Assembly: GCF_037478005.1 (NCBI RefSeq)
Contig: NZ_CP144164.1
Coordinates: 3,162,001-3,226,000, forward strand
DNA: 64,000 nt
Direction: 5' to 3'
From: Alteromonas sp. M12
GTDB taxonomy: Bacteria > Pseudomonadota > Gammaproteobacteria > Enterobacterales > Alteromonadaceae
The notes under the pieces are model-generated. The model had not been told where the DNA came from. It did not search any database and saw only the letters and a list, made by a program, of their open reading frames with translations. This document shows positions 1 to 8,159 of this stretch, piece by piece. The translations under genes were made by a program, and so were the position numbers. How positions within the stretch are numbered: position 1 is the stretch's first letter; the number at the start of each line of letters is the position of its first letter.

Positions 1-1494
1 ACATTGCTCGGCCAATAACTTTGATGCTTCTTCAAAAATAACGGCTGAACTATTTCCAATATTTTTAGGCTCATAGAGTTTTCCAAGCAGGTTCTGCCTT
101 TGCTCTCCATATTGATCTTGATTTAATGAATCTATGATACTTGCATATAAACTTTGAATATCTGTAGGTTTCATGCCGGGGGTATTTTCATCAAAATCTA
201 ACATAAAATCACCGTGACGTTTTACGTATTCTAATTTGTCATAAACAAAAAATACGATTGGTTTATCTAAAAGCAGATAGTCAAAATAGATCGATGAATA
301 ATCTGTAATTAGTAATGATGACATGGCTAGGAGCGGATAAATATCATTCGTACTGGGATAAAAAACAATATTGTGTTGATAGTTCGAAGTAAATTGATAA
401 TCATCGTTTTCCATTGAATCAAAAAATGATTCAGGCCGGATGAACGGATGCATTTTCAACACTATATTCAAATTATTTTGCTGAGCAAACGAATTCAATT
501 CATCTAAATTAATCGGATTATTTTCAAATGAATCTCCGCGCCAAGTCGGCATGTAGATAACCAGTTTGTTGCTTGATGTTTTTGCCCATTCAAAAATGCG
601 TTTTTCCACCATACCCAGATTTTTTTTATCACTATTTTTTTGAAATAAAACATCATTTCTAGGATAACCAGAATTAATAATTTTTTTATAATTAAAAATT
701 TCAGAAAAAGCATATTCAGTGACAAAGTCAGAAGTCGATATCATTAAATCGTATTCTACGACTTTGTAGTCAGCCATATGACCAATTTTTTTTAGCGGAA
801 TGCCATGCCATAGTTGAATGGTTTTGGAGCCACTAATAGCACACCGAAGATCTTTAGTGATAGGTGTATGATCTAAAATAGTGAGCTTGGCTCTAAGGCT
901 ACAGAATATAAATTGCCATGAATGTATATCGATGACGTTAAAACCTAGGGGTTTAAGCAGTACTATTTGTGCTTTATTATCGGTAGCAATAGTTGCTCGT
1001 ATTTTAGGTTGGGCAGAAAAATACAAATAAAGCTGTTTGATATTTAGATCGATAAAATCCTGACTAAGAAACAGCACACTATTATCATGTTGCAGATATT
1101 TTTTAAGGTACCGCTGCAATACTAAGTGTATTTGCGGTAAAACATTATTCTTTGTCTTATCCCACCAAAGCTTGAACGCTGAAATTTTGCTAAAAACACC
1201 ATTATAAATAACCAATTGACGTTTTGATTTCGCTACGCCTACGCCACCTAACCCTTTGTATATTTCCAGACCATAGTTAGGTGAGATAATTAAAACTTTA
1301 TCAAACTCCTTGTTTATTAGCTCATCTGGATGGAGGATATCCTTCCCTTGTTTTGTTTTGTCCACAAAGCCTAAAATATTCACATCCAAATGTTGAACAA
1401 GGGACCGTTTAAGCTTTTCTGACATTGGGGTAAACGGAGTAATGTAAACAGATTGCCCAGAGACAAGGCCCAGCTGTTCTATTTCTAATGACAT
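1..1494 (-). CDS. CDP-glycerol glycerophosphotransferase family protein (TagB/TagF-like), partial
   Basis: An open frame of 498 codons begins at the ATG at 1494 and runs off the left edge without a stop, so the C-terminus is missing. The translation has the GT-B layout of glycerophosphotransferases. It includes a region with [11 protein letters not shown] (the HG motif that follows the first Rossmann half), then YPRND, YMPTWRG, LKMHPF and [19 protein letters not shown], which are the usual TagB/TagF signatures. The family moves glycerol phosphate from CDP-glycerol onto a glycan or lipid-linked acceptor. The TagD-like CDP-glycerol synthase directly upstream supports that donor. The acceptor is unknown; the neighbouring pseudaminic acid operon makes a flagellin or surface glycan likely. 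The family call is strong and the exact substrate is inferred. Confidence 0.82.
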   Translation of the reverse strand, partial: MSLEIEQLGLVSGQSVYITPFTPMSEKLKRSLVQHLDVNILGFVDKTKQGKDILHPDELINKEFDKVLIISPNYGLEIYKGLGGVGVAKSKRQLVIYNGVFSKISAFKLWWDKTKNNVLPQIHLVLQRYLKKYLQHDNSVLFLSQDFIDLNIKQLYLYFSAQPKIRATIATDNKAQIVLLKPLGFNVIDIHSWQFIFCSLRAKLTILDHTPITKDLRCAISGSKTIQLWHGIPLKKIGHMADYKVVEYDLMISTSDFVTEYAFSEIFNYKKIINSGYPRNDVLFQKNSDKKNLGMVEKRIFEWAKTSSNKLVIYMPTWRGDSFENNPINLDELNSFAQQNNLNIVLKMHPFIRPESFFDSMENDDYQFTSNYQHNIVFYPSTNDIYPLLAMSSLLITDYSSIYFDYLLLDKPIVFFVYDKLEYVKRHGDFMLDFDENTPGMKPTDIQSLYASIIDSLNQDQYGEQRQNLLGKLYEPKNIGNSSAVIFEEASKLLAEQC

Positions 1495-1536
1495 ACTTTA
1501 TCCAAAACTATTTACTCCCCAACACACTTACAATGG

Positions 1537-1995
1537 CTATTCTAGCGCTTTTACAATATCCAATACGCCATCCAACCCTTGTTTAATTTTTTGAATAGCA
1601 GCGCTATCAATTTGTGACAGTACTTTTTTTAGGTCGGTTGTTGAAATACTTGGAGTACGAGGCAAATAAATCACTTCACACAGGGCCTGAAGCTCATCAA
1701 ATTTACCTTCCCAGTCAGCACCAATACCAAACACATCGACATCGTGCTCTTTGATATCCACGGCTTTTTGTGCCCAGTCATTTTCAGGTATCACTAAGTC
1801 AACGCAACGTAATGCACCGACTATTTTTGCTCTTTCTGCATACCCATAAATACATTGTTTACCTTTAAGCAGATTAAATTCATCGGTAGATACCCCGACG
1901 ATGAGCTTATTGCCAAGTTCTTTAAGGCGCTCCAACATATTTACATGACCTATATGAAGGAGGTCAAAGGTGCCATAAGTTAGAATTGTTTTCAC
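1537..1995 (-). CDS. tagD: glycerol-3-phosphate cytidylyltransferase (TagD-like)
   Basis: This 152-residue nucleotidyltransferase joins CTP and glycerol-3-phosphate to give CDP-glycerol. The HIGH motif at residues 14-17 and the RTPSISTT motif at 113-120 are the two CTP-binding signatures of TagD/GCT enzymes. The core matches the usual length of about 130 residues, with a short extra C-terminal tail. The start is a GTG at 1995 with an AAGGG ribosome site upstream, 11 bases after the stop of the LicD-like gene. The next gene downstream is a CDP-glycerol-using transferase, so the pair forms a donor-plus-transferase unit. Such genes are best known from Gram-positive teichoic acid synthesis and are less common in Gram-negatives. 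Cytoplasmic. Confidence 0.9.
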   Translation of the reverse strand: MKTILTYGTFDLLHIGHVNMLERLKELGNKLIVGVSTDEFNLLKGKQCIYGYAERAKIVGALRCVDLVIPENDWAQKAVDIKEHDVDVFGIGADWEGKFDELQALCEVIYLPRTPSISTTDLKKVLSQIDSAAIQKIKQGLDGVLDIVKALE

Positions 1996-2006
1996 CGTAA
2001 ATACCC

Positions 2007-2888
2007 TTAATAAACGGTAGATGATTTAATATCATCCAAGGTCCAATCTGATTTCGGGGTTTGCCAATCACCATAATGGCGACTCAAATATCCTTCGACA
2101 TCATTTGGAATAAAAATTGACTTACCTCGGAAGGTAAATGGAACAACCTTTCGCATGTGGCGACTTGGCATCGAAAAGCCGCGCGATGCAATAGCATAGT
2201 CCATCACTTCTTGATCTAAATACTTAACGAAAAAGTCGATAAATGGAAGCCGACTAGAATTGTTCAAAGGTGCAAGTTTAAAACTTCTAGTTGCCCCCAC
2301 TTTTACTAAACCGAATGGCTTCTCAGCAAAGTATTCAGTTATTCCCCAAGGTTGTTTTGAAACCTTCTCCAATGCAGTTAATAATGTTTTTTGCTGCTGC
2401 TTGATGGTTTCAATATCGTCACTCAATACTGCAAAATCAAAATCGTCATCCCAAGGAATAAAAGCATCATCGCGATATATACCTAACAATGTGCCGGCAT
2501 CCACGTGATAGTGGATATCACATTGCGTTAACGCCTCACATAATGCCAATAATAATTGTTCTGAACTCTGTTGAATATCTTCACTGTCGCCAAAATGAAA
2601 GCGTTTTATTTGTGTCGCGTGAAGAATATTAATCTTATCTGCGGGAATATTTTCTTGCTGCTTTAACTGCTGATTAATTTGTTCAAAATACTCGCTGGCG
2701 ATCATAATGAGATCATATTCAAGGCAATGTAATTGATTAACTGAAATGATTGGAAGTCCATCTAAAACGCAACCAACTTTACTTACGTCGTTATCACAAA
2801 AAGCCAGAATACAGAATTTGGACTGCAGATTTTGTTTTGCAGCAATTCCTGCTTGCCCTGCCCCAAAAATAATAACTTTCTGCTTCAA
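2007..2888 (-). CDS. LicD-family phosphotransferase with N-terminal Rossmann domain
   Basis: Two parts are visible. An N-terminal nucleotide-binding-like stretch has KVIIFGAGQAG near residues 4-14 and resembles PglD-type Rossmann halves. A C-terminal LicD domain has DAGTLLGIYRD and IPWDDDFD near residues 130-151, the metal-binding motif of the LicD nucleotidyltransferase fold. LicD proteins attach phosphocholine or similar phospho-groups to sugars; with TagD next door, phosphoglycerol is a reasonable guess. The frame is open up to 3038, but residues before 2911 lie inside the LuxC-like gene and read as its out-of-frame shadow. I therefore prefer the TTG at 2888, preceded by GAGG at good spacing and 23 bases past the upstream stop. 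An alternative TTG lies at 2924. Confidence 0.8.
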   Translation of the reverse strand: MKQKVIIFGAGQAGIAAKQNLQSKFCILAFCDNDVSKVGCVLDGLPIISVNQLHCLEYDLIMIASEYFEQINQQLKQQENIPADKINILHATQIKRFHFGDSEDIQQSSEQLLLALCEALTQCDIHYHVDAGTLLGIYRDDAFIPWDDDFDFAVLSDDIETIKQQQKTLLTALEKVSKQPWGITEYFAEKPFGLVKVGATRSFKLAPLNNSSRLPFIDFFVKYLDQEVMDYAIASRGFSMPSRHMRKVVPFTFRGKSIFIPNDVEGYLSRHYGDWQTPKSDWTLDDIKSSTVY

Positions 2889-2910
2889 AATACTCGCCTC
2901 AACTGCTAAT

Positions 2911-4086
2911 TCAACTAAATTCAACTGAACGTGAAAGTTGTTCAAATAGATTGTAACCATCCCAACGGCTAGAAAAATCGAGGGCGCGTCCTGCAGGTAC
3001 AACCCTATCAATTCCTTGTATCGACGGATTTTGAGCAAACTTGATTAAGGCGTCTTGCTCAAGGCCCCAATAACTCAAGGTTTGTAATTTATTACTGCTC
3101 AATAAAGCAATATCTTCCAAGCTGTTGATTGGTAAAAGTAAAAAGTAACCTCCTCCCAAATGCCAATCTAGCCAATTTTCATCAAACTCGGTGACTGGAA
3201 TAACACCGATGGCGCTTTGGATGATTGGAGCATCAGCTTTTGCAGTGCTTTTTAATAACTGACTGGTGACTAAGTGATCATTCAAACTATTAATTTTATG
3301 TCCACTTTGTTTTGCAACTTGATTTAACTGGCGGAATAATTCGAGCTGCAAAATAGAATCACCTAACCAATAAACCAACCTCGGTGAAGAACAAGCCAAT
3401 TGGCCATGGGGCTGGGTATCTTGCCAAAGTGACTCGGCCAATTGAGGAATATTTTCAGTGGTTAATTGCTGCCCATTGATCACACAGGCTGAATACCTGT
3501 CAGCAAAACTAATATCTCGGCAACGGGGTTTGCATGGCAAGTTACGAATAGCATTCACACTGTCATCGCCACCCCAAATCACTCGAACGTCGCAGATAAG
3601 ACTTAATTCAGCAGAGTACGCTGAGTGTTTATCATAATGCACAAAAAGATTGTGTTGGCCAATTTGCACAAATTCTGGTTTAGCAAAAAGGAGGTTGAGA
3701 ATATTCAGCAAGCAATCTTTTATATCACTGCTTTTTGTTGCGACTCGGATAACGTTGTTATTGCCCATCAACAAAGAACAAATCCAGCTGTAAATGAACA
3801 TGGTATCAACGTTTGAAGGGGTAAAATGCACTACCCAACCAAGAGGTTTTATCACCCCAGTAGGCGAAAGGCTTTGCATCTTTTTCAGGTTGGATTTTCG
3901 CAACCAAAACCCTAACGCCACCAGCTCAGGGTAGGTTTTCGCTTCGCTATTTTTTAATAACTCATTAGACAAAGATTCGATAAACGCTAAAACGTTTTCA
4001 TCAAAACATCGAAAATAGGGAATATTGTCGTTTATCACATCTAAACTGCCATTCACTGGAGCCAACATATTTAATGGCGACATCAT
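2911..4086 (-). CDS. LuxC-like acyl-CoA/acyl-protein reductase
   Basis: The 391-residue protein resembles the LuxC family of aldehyde-dehydrogenase-fold reductases, which turn activated fatty acyl groups into aldehydes. Visible family-like stretches are PLGWVVHFTPSNVDTMFIYS, GNNNVIRVATKSS, VIWGGDDSVNAIR and LACSSPRLVYWLG, the last holding the expected catalytic Cys. The start at 4086 overlaps the LuxE-like stop as ATGA, so the two are translationally coupled; a longer frame from 4113 is less likely. In bioluminescent bacteria LuxC works with LuxE and LuxD, but no luxAB is present here. It sits in a glycan operon, so an aldehyde- or alcohol-forming step on an acyl substituent is inferred. Family call good, role unknown. 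Confidence 0.78.
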   Translation of the reverse strand: MMSPLNMLAPVNGSLDVINDNIPYFRCFDENVLAFIESLSNELLKNSEAKTYPELVALGFWLRKSNLKKMQSLSPTGVIKPLGWVVHFTPSNVDTMFIYSWICSLLMGNNNVIRVATKSSDIKDCLLNILNLLFAKPEFVQIGQHNLFVHYDKHSAYSAELSLICDVRVIWGGDDSVNAIRNLPCKPRCRDISFADRYSACVINGQQLTTENIPQLAESLWQDTQPHGQLACSSPRLVYWLGDSILQLELFRQLNQVAKQSGHKINSLNDHLVTSQLLKSTAKADAPIIQSAIGVIPVTEFDENWLDWHLGGGYFLLLPINSLEDIALLSSNKLQTLSYWGLEQDALIKFAQNPSIQGIDRVVPAGRALDFSSRWDGYNLFEQLSRSVEFS

Positions 4087-5189
4087 AACTGCGCTCCATG
4101 TGTATCGCTGCACCCGCGCACTTCGGTTTTAGGCAAGCGGCCATTAATTGCAAAGTATTTCCCTTTAGCGCCGCAAGAACAGTTATCGACGCCCTTCAAA
4201 ACACCGAGATCTTCGGTCAATAAACTGTGTCCTGGATAACTACTTGGCAGTGCAGATAAGACTTGCACTAAACCTTGTTCGCCAATATTGCATTGTTTTA
4301 ATGTAAAGGGATCGCGGATCAACACATCGGCAAAGACAGGGGCATGTAAATGCCCTTTTTCACATTCCACAAAGATTGATCCGACCTGCTCCGCCATGCC
4401 GTAGAAATTGAAACAGCGTGAAATACCTGTAGTAGCGAATAAGCTTTGTTTAAAAGTGTCGTTATCAACTTGTTGATCAATCAGCTTTTTCCATCCACCG
4501 CTATGAATTAACACGCCTTTGGGCAAAGAAATCCGTTTATCACTTTGTTGTAACGTTTTTAAAAAATAGAGCCATACCATAAAGGTAAAACCAAAAATCA
4601 ATATCGGTTGCTGAGCGTATTTTTCACAAAATGCCTCAATCACTGGCCAGTTAGGCTGCATGTTTTGGTCTAACGCATAGGTATGATCACGGCCAAAAAA
4701 TGCCAAACCTTGAATGCCCGCAGCTCGAGCGCTAAATTCCGGTTTTTTTAAAATATCGGGGGAATCAATTATCAGCATGGGCAAACGCTGTTTACCTATA
4801 GTCTGCTGGAGAATTTTCACTAGCACCTTACTTTGTCGAGCACTGGTTTGTTTATCTAAATAAATAGTCGCTGGGGTTTGACTCGTTGTGCCAGAGGATT
4901 GTAGGGTTTTAAAGACTTCTTTTTCGTTAATACTTTTTAAGTTCAAGTGTTTAAACAAACGCACCGCTAAATAAGGAAGTTCTTCAATACGTTTAGCATC
5001 AGCACTGTGCTGTTTAACAATGTTCCTGTATTCGTCGTTTTGTAATTGGTGAAGCTGATGCAATTGATTTAAAACCGGTAACAAAAGCGCTTCTTTTTTA
5101 TCTTGTTCAAGGGAATATACACCGGCGCTTAGCAGGTCTTCGAACAACCTTAGGTACTCTACAAGGATTGGATTATCAGTATTTTTCAT
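4083..5189 (-). CDS. LuxE-like acyl-protein synthetase
   Basis: A 368-residue member of the LuxE/acyl-protein synthetase group, which adenylates a carboxylic acid and passes the acyl group to a protein cysteine, classically on LuxC. The adenylation signature LQSSGTTSQTPATIYLD lies near residues 95-111. FNFYGMAEQVGSIFVEC matches the second conserved block, and a Cys pair (NCSCGAKGKY) near the C-terminus is also typical. It begins inside the stop of the AMP-ligase gene (ATGA at 5186-5189) and ends inside the start of the LuxC-like gene, so the three form a tightly coupled block. The substrate is not known. The pairing with LuxC and an acyl carrier protein points to acyl-group activation and reduction. 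Confidence 0.82.
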   Translation of the reverse strand: MKNTDNPILVEYLRLFEDLLSAGVYSLEQDKKEALLLPVLNQLHQLHQLQNDEYRNIVKQHSADAKRIEELPYLAVRLFKHLNLKSINEKEVFKTLQSSGTTSQTPATIYLDKQTSARQSKVLVKILQQTIGKQRLPMLIIDSPDILKKPEFSARAAGIQGLAFFGRDHTYALDQNMQPNWPVIEAFCEKYAQQPILIFGFTFMVWLYFLKTLQQSDKRISLPKGVLIHSGGWKKLIDQQVDNDTFKQSLFATTGISRCFNFYGMAEQVGSIFVECEKGHLHAPVFADVLIRDPFTLKQCNIGEQGLVQVLSALPSSYPGHSLLTEDLGVLKGVDNCSCGAKGKYFAINGRLPKTEVRGCSDTHGAQL

Positions 5190-6601
5190 GAGAATTTTTG
5201 CAACCCCAATTTAAGCACTGCTTGATAATCTTTTTTACCATTTTCAGTCAGCGGCAAAACATCAAGGTGAATCACTTTTATAACACTCGGGTGTAGATCC
5301 AATAGTTGGCTTATCCGCCCTTTTACATCATTTGCAGATTGTTCAATACTCAAAGCGGTTGTGCCAATCACCAGATAATTATCGTTACCTGTAGTTAACC
5401 CTGTAATACCCAGTTCTAATAACTTTCTTTCAACTTCATCGAGATCAATTCGTAATCCAAATAATTTTAGAAAGCGGGATTTTCTGCCTGCAATAAAATA
5501 ATCACCATCTTCATCAAAATACGCTAAATCGCCAGTGGCTAGCCATGCATTTTTAGATTGGCTTGAATCAGCGGATAATGCATTCAAATCGGTAATATTA
5601 CACACATAACCAAGCATTACATTCGGTCCTGTGTAAAACAGTTCACCAACGCTATTGGCCTGCTCGATTATTTGATTTTGCTCATCGACTAATTTAAATC
5701 GTCCACCTGGAATAGCACAACCGATTGATTCAGGTTTTTGTAGGACCAGATCTGGATGTAAAAAAGCCATTCGAGGGCTTGCTTCTGTCTGACCATACAT
5801 CACGAAAAACTGACTTTGATTATTTTCAGCAAACTCACCTAAGGCTTTGACTGCATCAACATTAAGCTTGCCACCTGCTTGGGTAAAATAACGTAAATGA
5901 GGCAACTTTTTCTGATGGAAGCGCAATCTGAGAAGCATCTCATAAGTAAAAGGAACGCCCGCAAAACTGCTGATTTGATGCTCTTCAAATAACTGCCAAT
6001 AATCACGACTAACAGGGCTTGCATCCGTAAAAACACAGCAAGCGCCCTTGTTTAAATGGGAATTGATGATAGACAAACCATAAGAATAGAAAAATGGCAG
6101 CGAACATAATGTTTTATCAGATGATTTTATCGGTAAATAGTCACAAATAGCATCAACGTTAGATTGTAAATTATCCGCACTCAGTGCAACTTGTTTAGCC
6201 GTGCCGGTTGAACCAGAGGTAGACAATAGTAAGTTCGCCATACAATGGGTCAGCGAGGTTCTAGATTGATGATATTGAATAGTAGTTTGTTGCTTGGCTT
6301 CACAGCTTATGGTCACCGTTGGAGCAAACTGCTCATACAAATTCTGCAAATCTGAGGCTGCTGTATCTGGACTTAATAACATTGCACAATGGCCCTGTCT
6401 AAGCGCGCTTAAATAAGCCACTAAGGTAGACAAACCATTAAAGGCCATAATAAAAATCACACCTTTACGGCGTCCTAAATGATGACTTAAGTCCAACTCT
6501 AAACGTAAACAAGCTTGTTCTAATTCAGCATAGCTAAGTCGCTGTTGTCCTTCGATTGCAGCTGTCTTTGCAGAATATTGGGAAAGCGCATCAAAAAACA
6601 T
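5186..6601 (-). CDS. AMP-dependent acyl ligase/synthetase
   Basis: The 471-residue protein is a member of the ANL adenylating superfamily. The phosphate-binding motif STSGSTGTAK is at about 127-136, VMYGQTEASPRM near 268-279, the hinge region TGDLAYFDEDGDYFIAGRKS follows, and a C-terminal lysine lies in LTENGKKDY. It is slightly shorter than typical 500-residue members. It should activate a carboxylate as acyl-AMP and load it onto CoA or the operon's own acyl carrier protein. It overlaps the LuxE-like gene by four bases and lies three bases after the SDR stop, so it is within one operon. Having two different adenylating enzymes (this and LuxE-like) side by side is unusual. The exact acid is unknown. 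Confidence 0.85.
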   Translation of the reverse strand: MFFDALSQYSAKTAAIEGQQRLSYAELEQACLRLELDLSHHLGRRKGVIFIMAFNGLSTLVAYLSALRQGHCAMLLSPDTAASDLQNLYEQFAPTVTISCEAKQQTTIQYHQSRTSLTHCMANLLLSTSGSTGTAKQVALSADNLQSNVDAICDYLPIKSSDKTLCSLPFFYSYGLSIINSHLNKGACCVFTDASPVSRDYWQLFEEHQISSFAGVPFTYEMLLRLRFHQKKLPHLRYFTQAGGKLNVDAVKALGEFAENNQSQFFVMYGQTEASPRMAFLHPDLVLQKPESIGCAIPGGRFKLVDEQNQIIEQANSVGELFYTGPNVMLGYVCNITDLNALSADSSQSKNAWLATGDLAYFDEDGDYFIAGRKSRFLKLFGLRIDLDEVERKLLELGITGLTTGNDNYLVIGTTALSIEQSANDVKGRISQLLDLHPSVIKVIHLDVLPLTENGKKDYQAVLKLGLQKFS

Positions 6602-6604
6602 GGT

Positions 6605-7330
6605 TTATAAGCTCAAGCCGCCATCAATACCGATAATTTGACCGGTAATAAATGAGGCATCATCTGACAATAAAAATCTAATTAATTTGGCCACATCTTC
6701 AGCTGTACCGGCTCGTTGCAATGAACTAGCGGCAATTAACTCTTGGCGTTTTTGCCCCCCATAAGAAGCAGTCATGGCCGTATCAATAAACCCTGGAGCA
6801 ACACCGTTCACACGAATACCTAAAGCCCCCAACTCTTTTGATAATGATTTGGTTAAACCTGATAATGCTGCTTTACTCATCGCGTAGGCTGCCTGCCCCG
6901 CGCTGCCGTTTTCACCGACGATTGAACAAAGGTTAACAATGCTTCCACTGCGATTCTTTGTCATCAGTCGCATCGCCAACTGGCTGTGGGTAAACGCTGA
7001 AACACTATTGACGGCAAATTGCGTTTGCAGCTCAGCTGACCGAGTTAGCATAAACCCACTATCCAACATACTTCCAGCGCAGTTCACTAAGCCGTGTAAT
7101 TGCCCCGACTCTTTCATGATGCTTGAAAACCCTTGTTTAACGGCACTTTCATCGGTGACATCATAGGCGAGCACTTTGCTGTTAACTAACTGACTCGACA
7201 AGGCTTGCAGTTGTTCTTTATCACGCCCAGCCAGATACACAAATGCGCCTTGATTGGCGCATTCAATTGCAGTTGCCCGACCAATACCGCCGCTAGCCCC
7301 CGTAATCAATAGTGTTTTTTGATTAAGCAT
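6605..7330 (-). CDS. short-chain dehydrogenase/reductase (FabG-like)
   Basis: A classical SDR of about 241 residues with the TGASGGIGRA cofactor motif near the N-terminus, NCAGS in the central strand, a catalytic Ser in LCSIVGENGSAG, and YAMSK as the Tyr-Lys pair. The C-terminal FITGQIIGIDGGLSL closing is typical of FabG-type 3-oxoacyl-ACP reductases. Next to an acyl carrier protein gene, reduction of a 3-oxoacyl-ACP is the most direct inference, though sugar substrates are also common in the family. The frame extends to an ATG at 7345. I chose the ATG at 7330, which overlaps the acyl carrier protein stop by eight bases and leaves a normal-length N-terminus. Confidence 0.85.
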   Translation of the reverse strand: MLNQKTLLITGASGGIGRATAIECANQGAFVYLAGRDKEQLQALSSQLVNSKVLAYDVTDESAVKQGFSSIMKESGQLHGLVNCAGSMLDSGFMLTRSAELQTQFAVNSVSAFTHSQLAMRLMTKNRSGSIVNLCSIVGENGSAGQAAYAMSKAALSGLTKSLSKELGALGIRVNGVAPGFIDTAMTASYGGQKRQELIAASSLQRAGTAEDVAKLIRFLLSDDASFITGQIIGIDGGLSL

Positions 7331-7568
7331 CAAACTCGATTTCATATTTAGCGAGAATTTCTTTTGCCTTAGCTACTGAACTCATATCTATTATATCGTC
7401 GGTATCCAACATTACGTTAAATTGGTTTTCCAATTCAGCAATTAAAATCATGTGGGCGGTGGAATCCCACTCTGGAATACTGTTATAGGCTAAGTCGTCA
7501 CTCACCTTTTCCAAGGGTATAGCTAAACTGTCAGCAAATGCTTGTTTTACGAGTTGTTGGTTATTCAT
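7323..7568 (-). CDS. acyl carrier protein
   Basis: An 81-residue four-helix acyl carrier protein. The sequence EWDSTAHM near residues 33-40 holds the serine (S36) that would take phosphopantetheine, and it is followed by the usual acidic helix (LIAELENQFNV). It is a stand-alone specialised carrier rather than the fatty-acid-synthase AcpP, judged by its place between a sugar N-acetyltransferase gene and a FabG-like reductase gene. It would hold the acyl group activated by the ligase while the reductase acts on it. The 12-base gap to the pseH stop and the overlap with the SDR gene make it part of the same operon. Confidence 0.88.
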   Translation of the reverse strand: MNNQQLVKQAFADSLAIPLEKVSDDLAYNSIPEWDSTAHMILIAELENQFNVMLDTDDIIDMSSVAKAKEILAKYEIEFDA

Positions 7569-7579
7569 GTAAATTTCCT

Positions 7580-8152
7580 TTATGACTCCCTGTTCTTCCT
7601 AGGAGTACGAGAAAGTAAGGCTTTTAGTGTTTTGCTATCCCGTTGATAATCCTCGAAATTCAAACTAATTTCAATTAAATCACCTTGATTGACTATTTGA
7701 TAACCTAATTTTAGATTGTAATTAAGCGCTGCCTGATTATCTGACTTTACTCTTGCTACTAGCTTTTTACACTTTAAGGATTCAAAACAATAATCATTAA
7801 TTAATAACGTGGGAGAAAACGCGATTATGTTATTGCGATATTTTGCTGCGCCAATATACAATCCTGGCTCAATAGTGTGTGCCTGAGTAAGCGGTTTACC
7901 CAATACTCTCGATTTAATATTTAAACTACCTATGTCCTGATCTTTGTAGACAATCATAAAATGCTGCTGGCTAGGGTCACGGCTCACTTTGCGGAACCAA
8001 GCAGATTGCTGTTCTTCGCTGATTTCTGCTTGGGAAATCATAAACTGACTAACCTCTGGGTCATTTCGCCAAGCTCGCAGTAGTGGCAGATCACTTTCCT
8101 GCACTTCACGTAAACTGACCTGATAACCTCTAAGCACCTGATTTTCGTCCAT
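7580..8152 (-). CDS. pseH: PseH-like GNAT N-acetyltransferase
   Basis: GNAT-fold acyltransferase with the PseH pattern: an N-terminal LREVQESDLPLLRAWRNDPEV, then YIGAAKYRNNIIAF, and a C-terminal half carrying KCKKLVARVKSDNQAALNYNLKLGY, the usual acetyl-CoA-binding and adaptation region. PseH acetylates the 4-amino group of UDP-4-amino-4,6-dideoxy-AltNAc in pseudaminic acid synthesis. The frame is open up to 8224, overlapping pseG by 65 bases. The ATG at 8152 follows the pseG stop closely with GGAG upstream, so I take it as the start (190 residues). With a dedicated acyl carrier protein next to it, transfer of a non-acetyl acyl group cannot be excluded. Confidence 0.83.
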   Translation of the reverse strand: MDENQVLRGYQVSLREVQESDLPLLRAWRNDPEVSQFMISQAEISEEQQSAWFRKVSRDPSQQHFMIVYKDQDIGSLNIKSRVLGKPLTQAHTIEPGLYIGAAKYRNNIIAFSPTLLINDYCFESLKCKKLVARVKSDNQAALNYNLKLGYQIVNQGDLIEISLNFEDYQRDSKTLKALLSRTPRKNRES

Positions 8153-8159
8153 AATAATA

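Noticed and set aside
4083..5189. Bioluminescence operon
   Set aside because: LuxC- and LuxE-like genes are present but luxA, luxB and luxD are absent and the genes are fused into a glycan operon.
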